A DNA stretch of 64,000 nucleotides from contig CM018033.1 of assembly GCA_008638375.1 (NCBI GenBank), positions 18,869,794 to 18,933,793 of the forward strand. Reading direction: 5' to 3'. Positions 24,668 through 36,945 of the stretch are shown here, piece by piece (the first letter of the stretch is position 1; each line of letters begins with the position of its first letter). Source of the DNA: Nyssa sinensis. Taxonomy: Eukaryota; Streptophyta; Magnoliopsida; Cornales; Nyssaceae. The notes under the pieces are model-generated. The model saw only the letters and a program-made list of their open reading frames with translations, was not told the DNA's origin and did no database searches. The translations under genes and the position numbers were made by a program.

Positions 24668-27633
24668 TATAGAGATCTGAAAAATTAGGGTAAATTTTTC
24701 GTTTTTGCCAGTAAGGCACTATTCATGCGTTGTTTGTTGGTAAGGCGCTATACATGTATCATTTAGGCATAAATCATGTTTAGGAGCATAATTTTAGTAT
24801 TCCATAGAAGAGAAACATGCTTAGAATGTCAAAATACACCTCCTATGAAAATTTGAGCCTAATCGGAGATAGTTTTAAAAATTGGACCAAAAGAGCATCC
24901 CGGGTGGCTCGGGTGGACCCGGCTGCACCCGGCCACAGGCGAAGATAAATTTTTTAGAAAAAAATATCATTTAAAATAATTTTAAGAACTTTGGTTAAAG
25001 CAAAATATGGAATTGAGGCATTTCGGGACGGGTTGTAGTGTAACGGGCCCCCGAACTCATTAAAGGCAAAAGGGTCTTTTTGCCCCTTTGCCCATTTACT
25101 ATAAATACAACCCTTTAGTGATAAAAACTCATTATTTGGTCTGAGAATACAGCAGCAGCTCATGCATGGGAGAAAAGTGAAGAAAAATCTAGAGTTTTCC
25201 AAGTTTCAAGCCACCAAAACACATCTTTAGACTAGGATTCTCACAAAGGCTTCCTTCTAGAAAGTTGTTCCCCACATCAAGGGCTACATTATCATCAATT
25301 GGTTCTGCTGCACAGCGAACACAACTCCCTAGGGTTGAGAAAAACCCTTGTAGGTATGATATTTTTCTAAGTAAGGAATAGGGTTAAGTTTAAGAGTGTT
25401 TTATAAGTTGAATGAATGATTTATATGTTTAATTGCTATTAGAAAATCACTTAGGATGTAGTTGCTTTGAAAACCTAAAGTTGGTTGTTTATGTACTTGT
25501 GTATTCTTTTAGAATTTGGTAAAGTGATAAGCATGAACCATGACTATATATATAATTTATTATATTCTAACTTATGTTCATGTAGACAAAATCTTGTAGT
25601 TGGAAAGTTATGATTTATTCAATTCGTTGATACTTTATGTATTTTGTAATCTTTGAGAATTTGTCAAAATGATGAACATGTAACTTTGAATATATGTTTG
25701 ACTCATTACTTTGTGGCTGATGTTCATGTGGATAGACCTTGTGTTTTGGAAGATATGGTTGTTTAATGCATTTATGCTTTGTGTAATTATGTGTTCTTTG
25801 AGAATTGGTAAAATAGTGAATATGTAACATGAGCATATGTTTAAATTGATTGAATAAAACATATGTTCATGTGGAAGAAGTTGTGTGGTTTGAAAGTTAT
25901 AATTTACTTTATGGATAATGCGTGATTTAAGGTGTATACCATGTATTTAATAAAATGCATTATTGAGATTGCATAGAAAAATCAAGGCATATTGGCATGG
26001 TGTGAATCATTGGAAACATAGTGTGGGTTGAGCACTTCAATGCTATGCATTATGAGGGTGTAGATCCTGTGGTGAAAAACTCAAAATCTGGCCAATTTCA
26101 GTACTCGTGGGCTGACAGGAGGGACCGTGAAGCGAGACATATTACAGTACTCGCAGGCTGACGGGGAAGGATCGTGAAACGAGACATGTGTTGGGCATAG
26201 AGTTTTCATGGGTGTGTCACGCATATTTCCATTGCATTGTATTGATGAATTGGAAGGCATGTAGATTATAAATGTACACTTGCACATGCCACGCCTTAAC
26301 TTTGTTCCTTGCATTAGCATTATGTCATACCAGCAATTGAGCTGACCCCTCGTGTGATATCATATTATAGATGAGGCTCCCGGTACTTGAGACTTGATGA
26401 AGTCTTGAAGAGCAAGTGGAGAAATGGACCACGAAGGATATTTGGCCTTAGGGTATAATTTTTGAGTTGTATGAGGGCATAGGCCCAAAGACATGTAATG
26501 AATTATGAAAATCTTGTATATTATGAACACAATGGGTAAGGCCCTTAAAAATTGTAATGAACATGAAGTTTGTAACCTTTAAGTTCAAGTACATGTGTAT
26601 GTATGATACATTGTATATTTAAATGATGTATGTTTAATTTTTATGAAATTGTGGCCATCGAGTGAGGATGGAATGTATAAACTCTTAATTATATGAAGTA
26701 TCATGAATATTAGGTAGGGAAAAGACTTAGAAAATAAAGGGGGCTATATTAAACTTTTGGAAAATTAAAGGATTTGTTAGGTGTGTAAAACACCCTTTAA
26801 ATAGGTGGGACAGATGTAAAAAATGGGGGGATTAAAAACCTTGAAGAAGTAGGCTAAAATTGGGAAAAAAGTAACCTTCAAAACTTTGGAAAAAAAATTG
26901 GAAAACAGAGAAAATCTGTGCAGTAAATAAAGAAATTCAGCTGTAGTAAAAACACAGTTGCTATAGTGTTTCTGTAGGAAAACAGCCCCAGCCCAAGACA
27001 ACCCCTGCCCGAGCGCCCAGCCTGCCGTGCGCTTCTGCGCGCCCCCGTGCCATGCCTCGCGCACGCGCCCTGCCTGCGCATGCTGCCCTGCTGCTGCCCA
27101 AGACATGTCATGGCATGCCATGACCTACCTTTCAAGGCCATTTCTAAGTCATTTGTTTCCATGTTTGACTGCCACCTTTTGGAGTCCATTTTAGGCCACT
27201 TTTGGCCATTATACCAAGCCATGTTGGGCACCTTTTTGAGACACATTTTAGCTATATTTTAAGGCAATGTTTAGCCATTTACTTGGACCATTTTAGGTAG
27301 GACTTTTTGACCTATTCTTGGCCTATGCCTTAGGGCATTTGGGGCTCACTTGGGCCATTGTTCCAAGGCATACTTAGAGACATTTTAAGGCTATTTTGGA
27401 GATCATTTTTGAACATGACTTAGACTTATTTTGACTATTGATTGGGAGGAATGTTTGAGTGACATTAGGAGATCATTTTGGTTAAGTCTAATAGCAAGTT
27501 TTCAGTTTCAAATCTTGGGGAAACATGGGGGATAAATGCATAATCAACTGAATCCATCTTAATGGCCTTTCATTTACTTTTCTTATTTCATTTCACTCAC
27601 TCCCCGAGTTTGTAAAAAATTCGGGGCGTGATA
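24668..27633 (+). mobile_element. Solo LTR, family B, in MULE leader
   Basis: Flanked by GGGTT on both sides (24663-24667 and 27634-27638). It is 2966 bp and has no primer-binding site or second LTR. The start (tatagagatctgaaaaatt) and end (attcggggcgtgata) match the ends of the reverse copy at 42234-45786, which has intact TG and CA. Here both terminal dinucleotides have changed to TA. A TATA box (ctataaata, 25099-25107) fits a U3/R border. Confidence 0.88.
25099..25107 (+). promoter_or_regulatory. TATA box of family B solo LTR
   Basis: ctataaata about 430 bases into the LTR, in a pyrimidine-rich context; the best core promoter candidate in this LTR. Inference only. Confidence 0.45.
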
Positions 27634-28087
27634 GGGTTTTTTATTTCGGCTTTTGAGATTTCGAATTCGCCAGTTAAGGTTTTGCGTGTGGTTTTTGTGA
27701 AGATTGCAACGATTTATGTTCTGAGTTCAAGTAGGTGATGATTTTTATTTTTTTTGCTTTGGTGAGTTCAACTAGAGTTCTACTGAGTGTACAATACTGA
27801 TTTTGTAACCAATATTGATTATGCCAATGTAAACTAATATGTTGAATATATATTTCTTCATGATTATGTATTTGTCCCTTTTTAAGTATGCACTGCAATG
27901 CCTAATTGGAATGACTTGTGATAATGTTTCCCAATTTTGTTCGATTATGTAATATGTAGTGCCTAATTTGAATAGTTGTGTTGGTGTCTTCTAATTTTGT
28001 TTCATTTTGTTAATATATTATCCCTATTTTTGTATTTTTCAGCAATCACTTTTCATATATATGATTATTTGTCTATTATAGTCAAAC

Positions 28088-30913
28088 AATGAATATCATA
28101 AGAAATGTTGACCCTAATAGATATTCTTACCTAGATCTGACAGAAAATAAAAGGTCAAGTGTCATTGTCTTATTTGTCCTCAAATGTTGGTTTGACACTG
28201 ATAATGTTGTGTGATGTTCTTAGTTCTAATGATAAAATTCTAGTGGAGAGTGATGAAGACATTTTATGACTGTTTGAGATTCAAAATAGTAGAGAAATTA
28301 AGTTGTATGTGGACGTAATGTGTAGTACTTTGTCTTAGTTTGGAGATATTGGCATGTTGCTTGCAACTTCATCATTGCCTGCAACTAGGGTAGTACATAT
28401 AGGTACTGCTGATTGCAATGATAATATGTCAGATAGTGAAGATGTTGAGGACTATAGTGAGGGTATTTATGGGTTAAGTTCTAAAGATGATGACTTAGAT
28501 TTGAATAGAACTGATTATGGTGAGAACATAGGTAAAAAAAAAATAGTGACTTTACAATTGAACATTATGATGGGTTGTCAGATTTTGAATCTGATGATGA
28601 TGTTGAATATGACCCTAGTATTGATGATAGTTCTAGCAGTGAGGAGGGCAGCGTACGCAAGAGTACATGTGGGGTATTTGATCAAAATTTGTATGGGAAT
28701 GAGTTTAATGTGAAAGAGGGTAGCAAGATTGTGTTGAAGGTAAGGTAGCTGTTTGAAAATGTTTACAAATTTAGGCAAGTCTTGCAGAATGAAAAGATTA
28801 GGGTGACAGCTCACTGTGTTTCTTGTAAATAGAGAATCCATGCTTCTCCTTTGCCTGATTGGGTTACCTACATTATCAAGTCATATAATGGAGACCATAC
28901 TTATGTCAGATTGCATTCCAACCCTAAGGCTACCTCAGCAAGGATTGCTAAAAAATTAGGGGAAACAATTAAAATGAATCCAGACATGAATCTAGATGCA
29001 ATGCAAACATATCTTCAAAGGACATATGGAATAGAAGCAAGCAAAATGCAGTTATGTAGAGCACAAAGGAGGGCACTAGATGAGATTGAGGGAAAACATG
29101 GGTCTTCTTATACCATGCTTTCAAAATATGCAGCAAAAATAAGGAGAACTAACCCTAACAGCTTAGTGAAGATTGAGTATGATAGACCTAGTTTGATAGT
29201 GAACCCAAGATTTAAAAGAATTTTCATTGCTTTTGAGGCTTTGATTAATGGGTTCAAGACAGGTTGTAGGCCCTTCGTAGGCATTGATGGTTGCCACTTG
29301 AAGGTTCCCTATGGAAGGGTTTTACTTGCTGTAGTTTCTTTAGATGGAAACAATGGTTTATTTTGCTTTTGATGTTGTGGAAAGTGAAAACAAGGACAAT
29401 TGGACATTCTTCCTTGAAAACTTGTCTACCATAATTGGTACACAGTCCCAGCAAGTGCCTTGGACCTTTATGTTTGACCAACAAAAGGTGCACATTCTTC
29501 AACTTCTAATTGTGCTTTAATTTGACTTCATCTACTTCTTATGTTATTTTGACTTGTTTTTTTTAACCATGTTTTTTTTATTCAAATAGGGAATTGATCG
29601 TGTTATTGCTGATATATTTCTTGAAGCTAGTCATCATAGGTGTTATAAACATTTATATGGTAATATTAGGGGTAGATTTCCAGGGCTGTTAGTGAGAAAA
29701 TACTTTTGGAGGGCAGCTAGGTCATACAATGCAGTTGAATTTAGAGAAGTAATGAATCATTTGAAAGGTGTTTCTGCCAATGCACACACTTGGCTCACCA
29801 GGCTGCATATTTCTTCATAGGCAAGGCATGCATTTGATCCATTGTTAAAGAATGATCATATCACAAATAACCTCACAGAGTCATTTAACAATTGGGTGGG
29901 TAACTTGAGGGGAAAACCCATTTTAACCATGTTAGATGGTGTGAGGTCTAAGTTAATGAGTAGATAAGGTAGAGATATGAGGTTGGTACTACTTGGCTGT
30001 GACTGCAAATGTAAAGAAGATGTTAAATAAAACTGCTACTGCTGAAAGAGAGTGTACAATTCTATTTGCTGGTGGTATGGAGTTTGAAGTGAAAGACAGA
30101 CAGGGTGTCACTTTTGTAGTGGACCTTGACTGTAGGAAATGTGTTTATGGAGCATGGAAAATTAGGTGGTTTGCCTTGTAAGCATGCAGCAGCTGCAATT
30201 GGTTACAAGAGGGGGAATATAGAAGGGTATTGTGATGATGTATTTAGCAAGGACAAGTACTTGGCTGCCTATAAGCACATATTGCATCCAATTGCTGATC
30301 CTAAAATGTGGAGAGCAGACACTATTGTTGGTGACCCAATACAGTCTCCATATCTTCGGCGATTACTTGGCCGACCTTGAAAAAATAGATAAAGAGATGC
30401 TAAGGAAGAGGTGGCAGGCACTAGTAAAGCGAAATGCCATTTAGTTTTAAATGTAAAAATTGTCAATGATGGGGACACAATAGGAGAACTTGTCAAAGAG
30501 CTCCTATTAGAGGTAGAGGACCAAGAACAGGGGGGTAAGCATCTGTATTCATTATATTTTATTTCAGATACAATTTCCTTAAAAAAAGTTTAAATGTTAA
30601 TACAAAATACCAATGTAACAACCAGTTGTAGTAGGACATAATAGTCAAGTGAGTGAAGGGAGTGGAACAGGTATTAACTCTAAGTGTTTAACACAAGAGG
30701 TATTCCTTTTGTATTTTAATAAGTAGTTTCAAAATGCTATTATTGTTTTACTTACTGATTTCTTGCTTTATCAGTCACAAGGGCAGGGAAACAGAGCAAC
30801 AAGAGGGAGAGGGAGAGGGAAAGGGAGAGGGAGAGGGAGATCAGTTGCTTTAAGGTTCAGTTCTGACATAGGAAAAGGAAAAGGAAAAGGAAAAGGGATC
30901 AATCCCACCTAGG
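28088..30913 (+). pseudogene. MULE transposase (MURA-like), decayed
   Basis: The N-terminus (about 28088-28330) shows 'VDPNRYSYLDL' and 'ESDEDIL', then an acidic linker. A DNA-binding zinc-type block follows ('NEKIRVTAHCVSCK' and 'RIHAS', about 28790-28850). The MULE transposase domain runs 28900-29980 with 'FVGIDGCHLK' at 29271-29303 and 'TFMFDQQK' before an intron at 29488-29589 (gt...ag). 'NLTESFNNWVG' lies near 29875. A SWIM zinc finger follows at about 30126-30215 (CKHAAAAIGYKRG), split by a frameshift. The C-terminus has a CCHC knuckle at 30452-30493, with a stop inside it, and an arginine-glycine/lysine-glycine tail at 30776-30913. Frameshifts near 29357 and 30175 and several stops make it inactive. 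Confidence 0.88.
29488..29589 (+). other. Intron in MULE transposase
   Basis: A gt donor after the codon for K in 'DQQK' and a ttcaaatag acceptor, T-rich before the acceptor. Splicing joins K to GIDRVIADIF in frame, as usual for this family. Confidence 0.75.
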
Positions 30914-31746
30914 TAATACTTTTCATTTTCTTAAATGATGATATTCTAAAAATAACTGCAAATTATTTCTATTGCAGATGCCTTTTTATTGGGTTCAATT
31001 GCTGGTTTTTTACTTCATCAGTTGCAGCTTTTTTTGGTTATTCTTTTGGTACTTGTTATTGGGCAAAGTTGAAGCCTTTTGTTATGGTTCGATAATTGAT
31101 TTTTTTAGGCTTACTTGCTTGTTTTTTAGGCACCAGTTCATGTTTTCTTTGGTAGTTTAGCTAATGGTTCAATTGTTTCTTTTATTTTTGGGTACAACAA
31201 CTCTTTTTTAATGTTGCTTCAGCTGCTGGTTGTTGCTTTTTTGCTGCTACAATTCCTAGGAATGCTTTTGATGCTTTGGATAGTTACTGGAGTTAGTTTC
31301 CTAGTGAAATGTGTTTTTGGATTTACTAAGCATTTCATACATATAGTTGGACAGTATTTTAGATCATAACTAATGAATTAATATCTATAGTTGGAGTTAG
31401 TTGTCTACTTTTTTGGGGGGATTTGTAGACAACTTCATCAGCTTAGTATATAGTTGGTTTTTTGTATTTTGGGATCACAGGGAATACTTGTAAGATCACA
31501 GTGGCTGTATTTTTGTATATCTGATATTTATTGCACATGAATTTATATATTAATGGAATAGTTTGGATATCATTTTGTTGTTTATATATTTAATTTCTTT
31601 TGTATTAATTTGAAATTCAGATAAAGAAGAGACATAACAAGATACTTATATTACTTACCATATTTGGTATAAAATATCATACAAGTTTGACTACAACAAT
31701 AACACAGTTCTTTTTAACTTAGATCAAACATGTCCTCTTAAAAGAC

Positions 31747-32016
31747 TTACTTTAGCATTACAGCAACAAAAGCTAGCAAACAAGCAAAACAAGCCAACAC
31801 AAAACTTGAAATCACCAACAGTTTCACCATTCCTTGGTTTAGCTCAACACTTTGTAGCCTTGATGAGATACCCCTAACTTCAGTCTTTATGTCACAAAAA
31901 TCATCAGATAATTGGCCAATACCACTTCCATTATGCCCAGTTGTTGGACAATTTTTCAGTGATATGGATTGCTCCACTGCCCAGAAAATACGGCTGGACA
32001 TCTTATTTAAGTCCAT
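31747..32016 (-). CDS. Small membrane-anchored ORF convergent to MULE transposase
   Basis: Eighty-nine residues. The first half is hydrophilic, followed by a short helix-like stretch (SSRLQSVELNQGMVKLL) and a C-terminal hydrophobic segment of about 22 residues (LVISSFVLACFACLLAFVAV) ending MLK, consistent with a tail anchor. It is intact and lies tail to tail with the transposase inside the same element, recalling the convergent second gene of MuDR, but I see no sequence similarity to claim homology. It may be the last exon of a longer gene whose upstream part was lost where the LTR fragment starts near 32055. Function unknown. Confidence 0.4.
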   Translation of the reverse strand: MDLNKMSSRIFWAVEQSISLKNCPTTGHNGSGIGQLSDDFCDIKTEVRGISSRLQSVELNQGMVKLLVISSFVLACFACLLAFVAVMLK

Positions 32017-32054
32017 TAAATTTAACCATTTTTATCCAAATTAATGTAAGTAGT

Positions 32055-32969
32055 TATTTTTTTATACTTATTCTAGTCCCATAGTAGGATTAAAAGCAAA
32101 TAAATCACATTAGACTTAACTATTTTGGTTTTACCAATCCATAAGAGTTCATTGTATTAAAGTCATTAAATAACTACCTACATACCAGCCCATGTCCAAT
32201 AAAAAAATTCATACATGATTAGATACAATAATTAAAGGTACGTACACCCCATTTTACCAAATAATATAGTTATTATACAACACAAGGTAATCCTGTTACT
32301 AAAATTCATCTCGAATTGTATCTATAGCTATCATTTAGCATCTTATGTGCTTACCATTCTCATGAATAATAAAGGTGAGTTATAATGCTCATAAGGTTTT
32401 CCCAAACATATGGTAAATGAAAAGGCTAGTGTATACCCTAATATGGCAGTTCATAATATCTAAGTATACAATAGTAACAAACATAACTCACAATACACAT
32501 ATTATCAAATCCACAAATGTATACATAAAATGTATGTAAGCCTGCCTGCAACATCACAATGCAATGAACCAATATTGTGATGATAAATATGCACACATCC
32601 CAAGATATCATATAAGTAAATATATCACCTAATCTTATATACATCTCCATTTTTTGCAAAAGTCAGAGGCCAGTTATAACAGTACCAAAATATATACGAT
32701 CCATAATCTAGTCAACGTATATCATTCCACCAATGTGTTCAATGTAACTCACACATAATCAATGCATGATCTGTTTCAGTAAATGCCTTATGCCATACTT
32801 TATGAATCATGCCAACATCTTAATGTCATGCATTGGGTCCTATTAAGCTCTCATAGATTTATGAGTTGCGAACCTAAGGATTCGAGGACCCCCTCCCCAA
32901 ATTTACGACTAACAACTGAAGAGAGACACAATTTCCAACCAAAATTCTAAGTATTTCATCACCATAATC
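32055..32969 (-). repeat. Family C LTR fragment, reverse (first copy)
   Basis: It parallels 33130-34000: 'tagtcccatagtaggattaaaa', then 'accattctcatgaataataaaggtgag', then 'aaggttttcccaaacat' in the same order as the next copy. It lacks the LTR 3' end, so it is truncated on the left. Confidence 0.55.
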
Positions 32970-34078
32970 TGTCACGACCCTTACCCGAAAGGTTTGACAA
33001 GAGGGTCATCTGGACCCCGAACTAGAAGGTGATTGGACTAATCAACCTAGTCATATGTATAAAATATAAGCCACACTTTTTTTTGAATTGATTTTTATAA
33101 TAATTTTTTCTTAATTGATTACGTTTTGGTTCGTTCTCCTATTTATACTTGTTCAAGTCCTGTAACAGGATAAAATGAAATAGATTACATAAAATGCAAC
33201 TGTACTAAAAATCATCCATCAATGATATATAACAATGTAATTTTCAGAGCTGACTCTAATGGTTTAATATATATATATATATATATATAACACTCGCAAT
33301 ATGTCAATGAAGGGTATAAACACCTTTAATAGATACAAATGAATGAATACATTACTATAAAACCATATGCTGCTATAGTCTTCATTAATCTTGTACTACT
33401 TCAACAACTATCATTTACTAGTCCAGTATCTGCCATTCCAATGAATAGCAGGGGTGAGCCATAACCCTCTGTAAGGTTTCTCAAAACACACAAGCAAGCA
33501 GCATGCAAAAACTAATGTAAGTCCGAAGAGTACAATCCCTAATGTGTAGTATGTATCACAAATATACAACAAGTATCATCTACTAGACCACAAATGTAGG
33601 TACAATAATCAAGAGAATAGGGTACCACTCTACGTGGTGCAACAACAATAAGAAAAGCATTCAATATATATATATATATACATTCGAATACAAGACACAT
33701 GTATATATACAAACCCCATGATGCACCCCTATGTCCTGTTCAAAGTAATAAGAACAATGATATACAGTAGAAATATAGATTAGTGGTATAATAAGTCAAC
33801 AATGTCCAATAGTTATATAACCAACAAGTCAAGAATATGATAAGCCAACAATGTATAATAACTACACAATCTACATATACGACAAATGCAATCCATAACA
33901 CAATATGTCAAATCACAATCTGCATATATAACAAGTTCAATTTACAATGCAGTAAATCAGAACAACGTTTATTACACTTATCCGTACAACCAAGGCAACG
34001 CAAACATGCTCAGTGCGTGCTCACTTTCAAGAATGCAACATGCGATGCATTATGGAACAAACATCGACCATCAACTTA
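32970..34078 (-). repeat. Family C LTR fragment, reverse (second copy)
   Basis: It starts tgtcacgaccc, the reverse complement of an LTR 3' end, and matches the reverse complement of 11600-12730. TA microsatellites lie at about 33270-33289 and 33666-33679. It stops where Tat coding sequence begins near 34079. Only about 1.1 kb of the LTR is left. Confidence 0.65.
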
Positions 34079-34099
34079 AGGTTAGAAAATGAAACCAAA

Positions 34100-36945
34100 G
34101 AAGTAAAGATTGGTGCAACCCTAGACCAAATTGAAAAGGAAGTTCTAATTAGGCTATTGAAATAATTCCAAGATGTCTTCACATGGTCCTACAAAGACAT
34201 GCTAGCCTTGGACAAATACATTGTCCAACACAAAATCCCTCCCTACCCTAAAGCAAAGCCTATCAAGCAGAAGCTTAGAAAACTGAGACCCGAGTGCTCT
34301 TTCAAAGTGAAAGAAGTAGATAAATAATTAGACGTACGGTTTCTAACCATGGTAGAATACCCCAAGTGGTTGGCTAAAATAATACCCATCCCCAAGAAAG
34401 ACGAAAAGGTTCGCAAGTGTGTAGACTATAGGGACCTCAACAAGGCATGTCCAAAGGACGAATTCCCTTTGCAAACATAGACCTGCTGGTAGACAACACA
34501 GCCCATCATGCCATGATGTCATTTATTGACGGTGTTGGGGGTACAATTATATCAAAATACACCCCGACTACATGGAAAAGACTACCTTCACAACATAGTG
34601 GGGAACCTAGTGCTACACAATCATGCCCTTTGGACTCAAGAATGTAGGGGCTACATACCAGAAGGCCGCAACCACTATCTTACATGACCTAATCTACTAA
34701 AGAGGTCGAGGTATACGTCGATGACATGATCATAAAGTCCAAAGATAGGGAGAATCACCCCATTGCCCTTAAAAAAGTCTTTAAAAGAATAAAAAATTTC
34801 CAAATAAGGCTTAACCTTAAAAAGTGTGTCTGAAGTTGCATCTGTCAAAATTTTAGGCTTCATGGTAAGCCAAAAGGGAATCAAAGTCGATCCTACAACG
34901 GCCAAGGCAATCATTAAAATGCCTACTCCCAAAATGAAAAAGCAGTTTAGGGATTTCCTTAGAAGATTACAATACATCAGTAGGTTCATATCCCAATTGA
35001 TTATAGTTTGTGAACCCATCTTCAACCTCTTGAGAAAGGATTCTCCCAAAAAATAGAACGCTTCATGCCAAAAAGCCTTTGAAAATATCAATTCCTACCT
35101 AGCCAATCCCCTAGTACTGGATCATTCACAACATTGCATTCTCATGTTGCCATACCTTACTATAATAGACACAACTACAGGGGTTATGCTGGCTCAGAAC
35201 CAAACACCAGAAAAGAAGGAAAAAGTTATCTACTACACTAGTAGGAAGTTAATCTCATACGAACAAAACTACAGTTCTCTTGAGAAAACCTACATATCCC
35301 TTATTTGGGTCACACAGAAATTCATCATTACATGATGGCCTACATTATACACTTAGTGCCTAAAATAAATCTTATGAAATACCAATTTGAAAATCTGACT
35401 TTATCAAGCTGCATAGCCCGATGGCTCTTGCTTCTGTCCAAGTTCAACATAATTCATGTGACATAGAAATCTATCAATGGAAAGGTTGTGATCGATTACC
35501 TAGCAGACTACCCAAACGAGGGTAAGGGTGTCAAGGAGAAAGAGTTCCCAAACGAGGACATGATGTAAACTCGATGGCTCTTGCTTTTGTATGAGTTCGA
35601 CATAATTCATGTGACATAGAAATCTATCAAGGGAAAGGTTGTGGTCGATTTCCTAGAAGACTGCCCAATCAAGTGTGAGGGTGTTAGAGAGACAGAGTTC
35701 CCAAATGAGTACATTATGCAAACTCAGGAAGATAGATGATGCCTTTTCTTTGATGACACCACCAATAAAAAGGGATATGACATCGATATGCTCTTGATAA
35801 CCTTAGATGGAGCACACATGGCTTTAGCTATGAAACTACAATACTTCTCTACAAAAAATAACACAGAATAAGAAGCTCGCATAGTCGGTAGGCAAGTCGC
35901 ACTGGAATGAAAATCCAAATACTTTGATGTTTATAGGGACTCAGCCCTTGTAATCGGCCAAATCAAAGGAAAGTGGAAAATCGAAGAAGAGCAAGTCATG
36001 CCCTACCATCAATGCTTGGAAACAGTAATGGCCAGTTTCACGGATGTCTAATTTCACTATATATCTCGGGCCAAGAACAACTTCGCAGATGCCTTGTCTA
36101 CCTTGGCTTCTATGATAGACGTACCTAAAGAAGCTACTATCAAACCTCTCTTGATTCAGGTCAAAGAAATCCCAATGTACTGTTACAACATTAGTGAGGT
36201 CACGAGAAGACCAAAACCACCTACTTGGTACACTGATGTTTGGTCATTCATTAAACATTTACAATACCTTAAAGGATACACCTAAAGGGATAAGGCCGCC
36301 CTAAGACTTTGGGCTACTCAATTCATCATATATGGGGAGTACTTGTAGAAAAGGTCATTCAATGTGATTTACCTCTTATGTTTAGATAAGCAAGAAGCTG
36401 AACATGTCATGACAGAAGTCCACAAGGGTATCTGCGGACCTCACATGAATGGACACATGTTGGCCAAGAAAATAATCCATTTAGGAAACTATTGGAACAC
36501 AATTATGAGGATTGCACCGCTTTTGTCAAAAAATGCTACAAGGGCCAAATACATGCTAACCTGCAACACCTCCCTCCAAGGTATTTGTACAACTTGACAT
36601 ATCGTTGGCCATTCGCTACTTGAGGAATTGATATCATTGTCAAGATCAAGATGAAAGCCATGAATGGCCATGAATACATCCTGGTGGCTATTGACTACTT
36701 CACCAAGTGGGTAGAGGCTACGTGGTACGTCATCCTCAATGCTAAGAAGGTGGTATAGTTCACTCGAACAAACCTCATTTGTCAATATGAGGTACCACGT
36801 GAATTGATCGCTAAAAATGGCTTACATTTTGAAGGAGAGGTTACCGAAGTAGTGGAAGAATTCAGAATCACCTAGCACAAGTCCTCACCTTACATACCAC
36901 TATAAACGGGGCAATTGAAGCAGCCAACAAGACCCTAAAGAACAA
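34100..36945 (+). pseudogene. Tat gypsy pol: RT, RNase H, second RNase H, integrase N-part
   Basis: Reverse transcriptase runs about 34100-34860: 'FQDVFTWSY', 'PKKDEKVRKCVDYRDLNKACPKD', a degraded middle, then the catalytic YVDD at 34714-34725. RNase H follows to about 35335 (VKILGFMVSQKGI, VIYYTSRKLISYEQNYSSLEK). A 153-bp tandem duplication occupies 35419-35725. The second RNase H (about 35740-36120) reads 'FFDDTTNKKGYDIDMLLI', 'DVYRDSALVIGQIKGKW', 'RAKNNFADALSTLAS'. Integrase begins near 36360: both histidines of the zinc site remain (EVHKGICGPHMNGH), but one cysteine is glycine. The second catalytic Asp region reads AKNG, so that Asp is lost. Multiple stops. The frame is cut at 36945 by the LARD insertion. 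Confidence 0.88.
35419..35725 (+). repeat. 153-bp tandem duplication inside pol
   Basis: Copy 1 begins cgatggctcttgctt at 35419, copy 2 at 35572. Both encode '(R)WLLLLxxFxIIHVT' to 'EFPNE'. The period is 153 bases, exactly 51 codons, so the frame is preserved. The duplicated part is the linker between the two RNase H domains. Confidence 0.88.

Larger units (their letters stand above)
23984..32054 (+). mobile_element. Mutator-like element (MULE), decayed, right end lost
   Basis: The left end 'agggttaatacac...cccccgtggtttc' has the look of a MULE terminal region, but I could not find its inverted partner downstream. The right end seems replaced by the LTR fragment beginning near 32055. Between lie a 5' untranslated part with 'ttagggtttttg' stretches, a solo LTR (24668-27633), a transposase gene with one intron, and a convergent small ORF at 31747-32016. 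Left boundary approximate; the link of the left end to the transposase depends on excising the solo LTR. Confidence 0.65.

Noticed and set aside
26777..27262. Frames over the GC-rich stretch near 27.0 kb considered as a gene
   Set aside because: The stretch lies inside the solo LTR, frames overlap on both strands, and no domain is seen; the GC peak is local.
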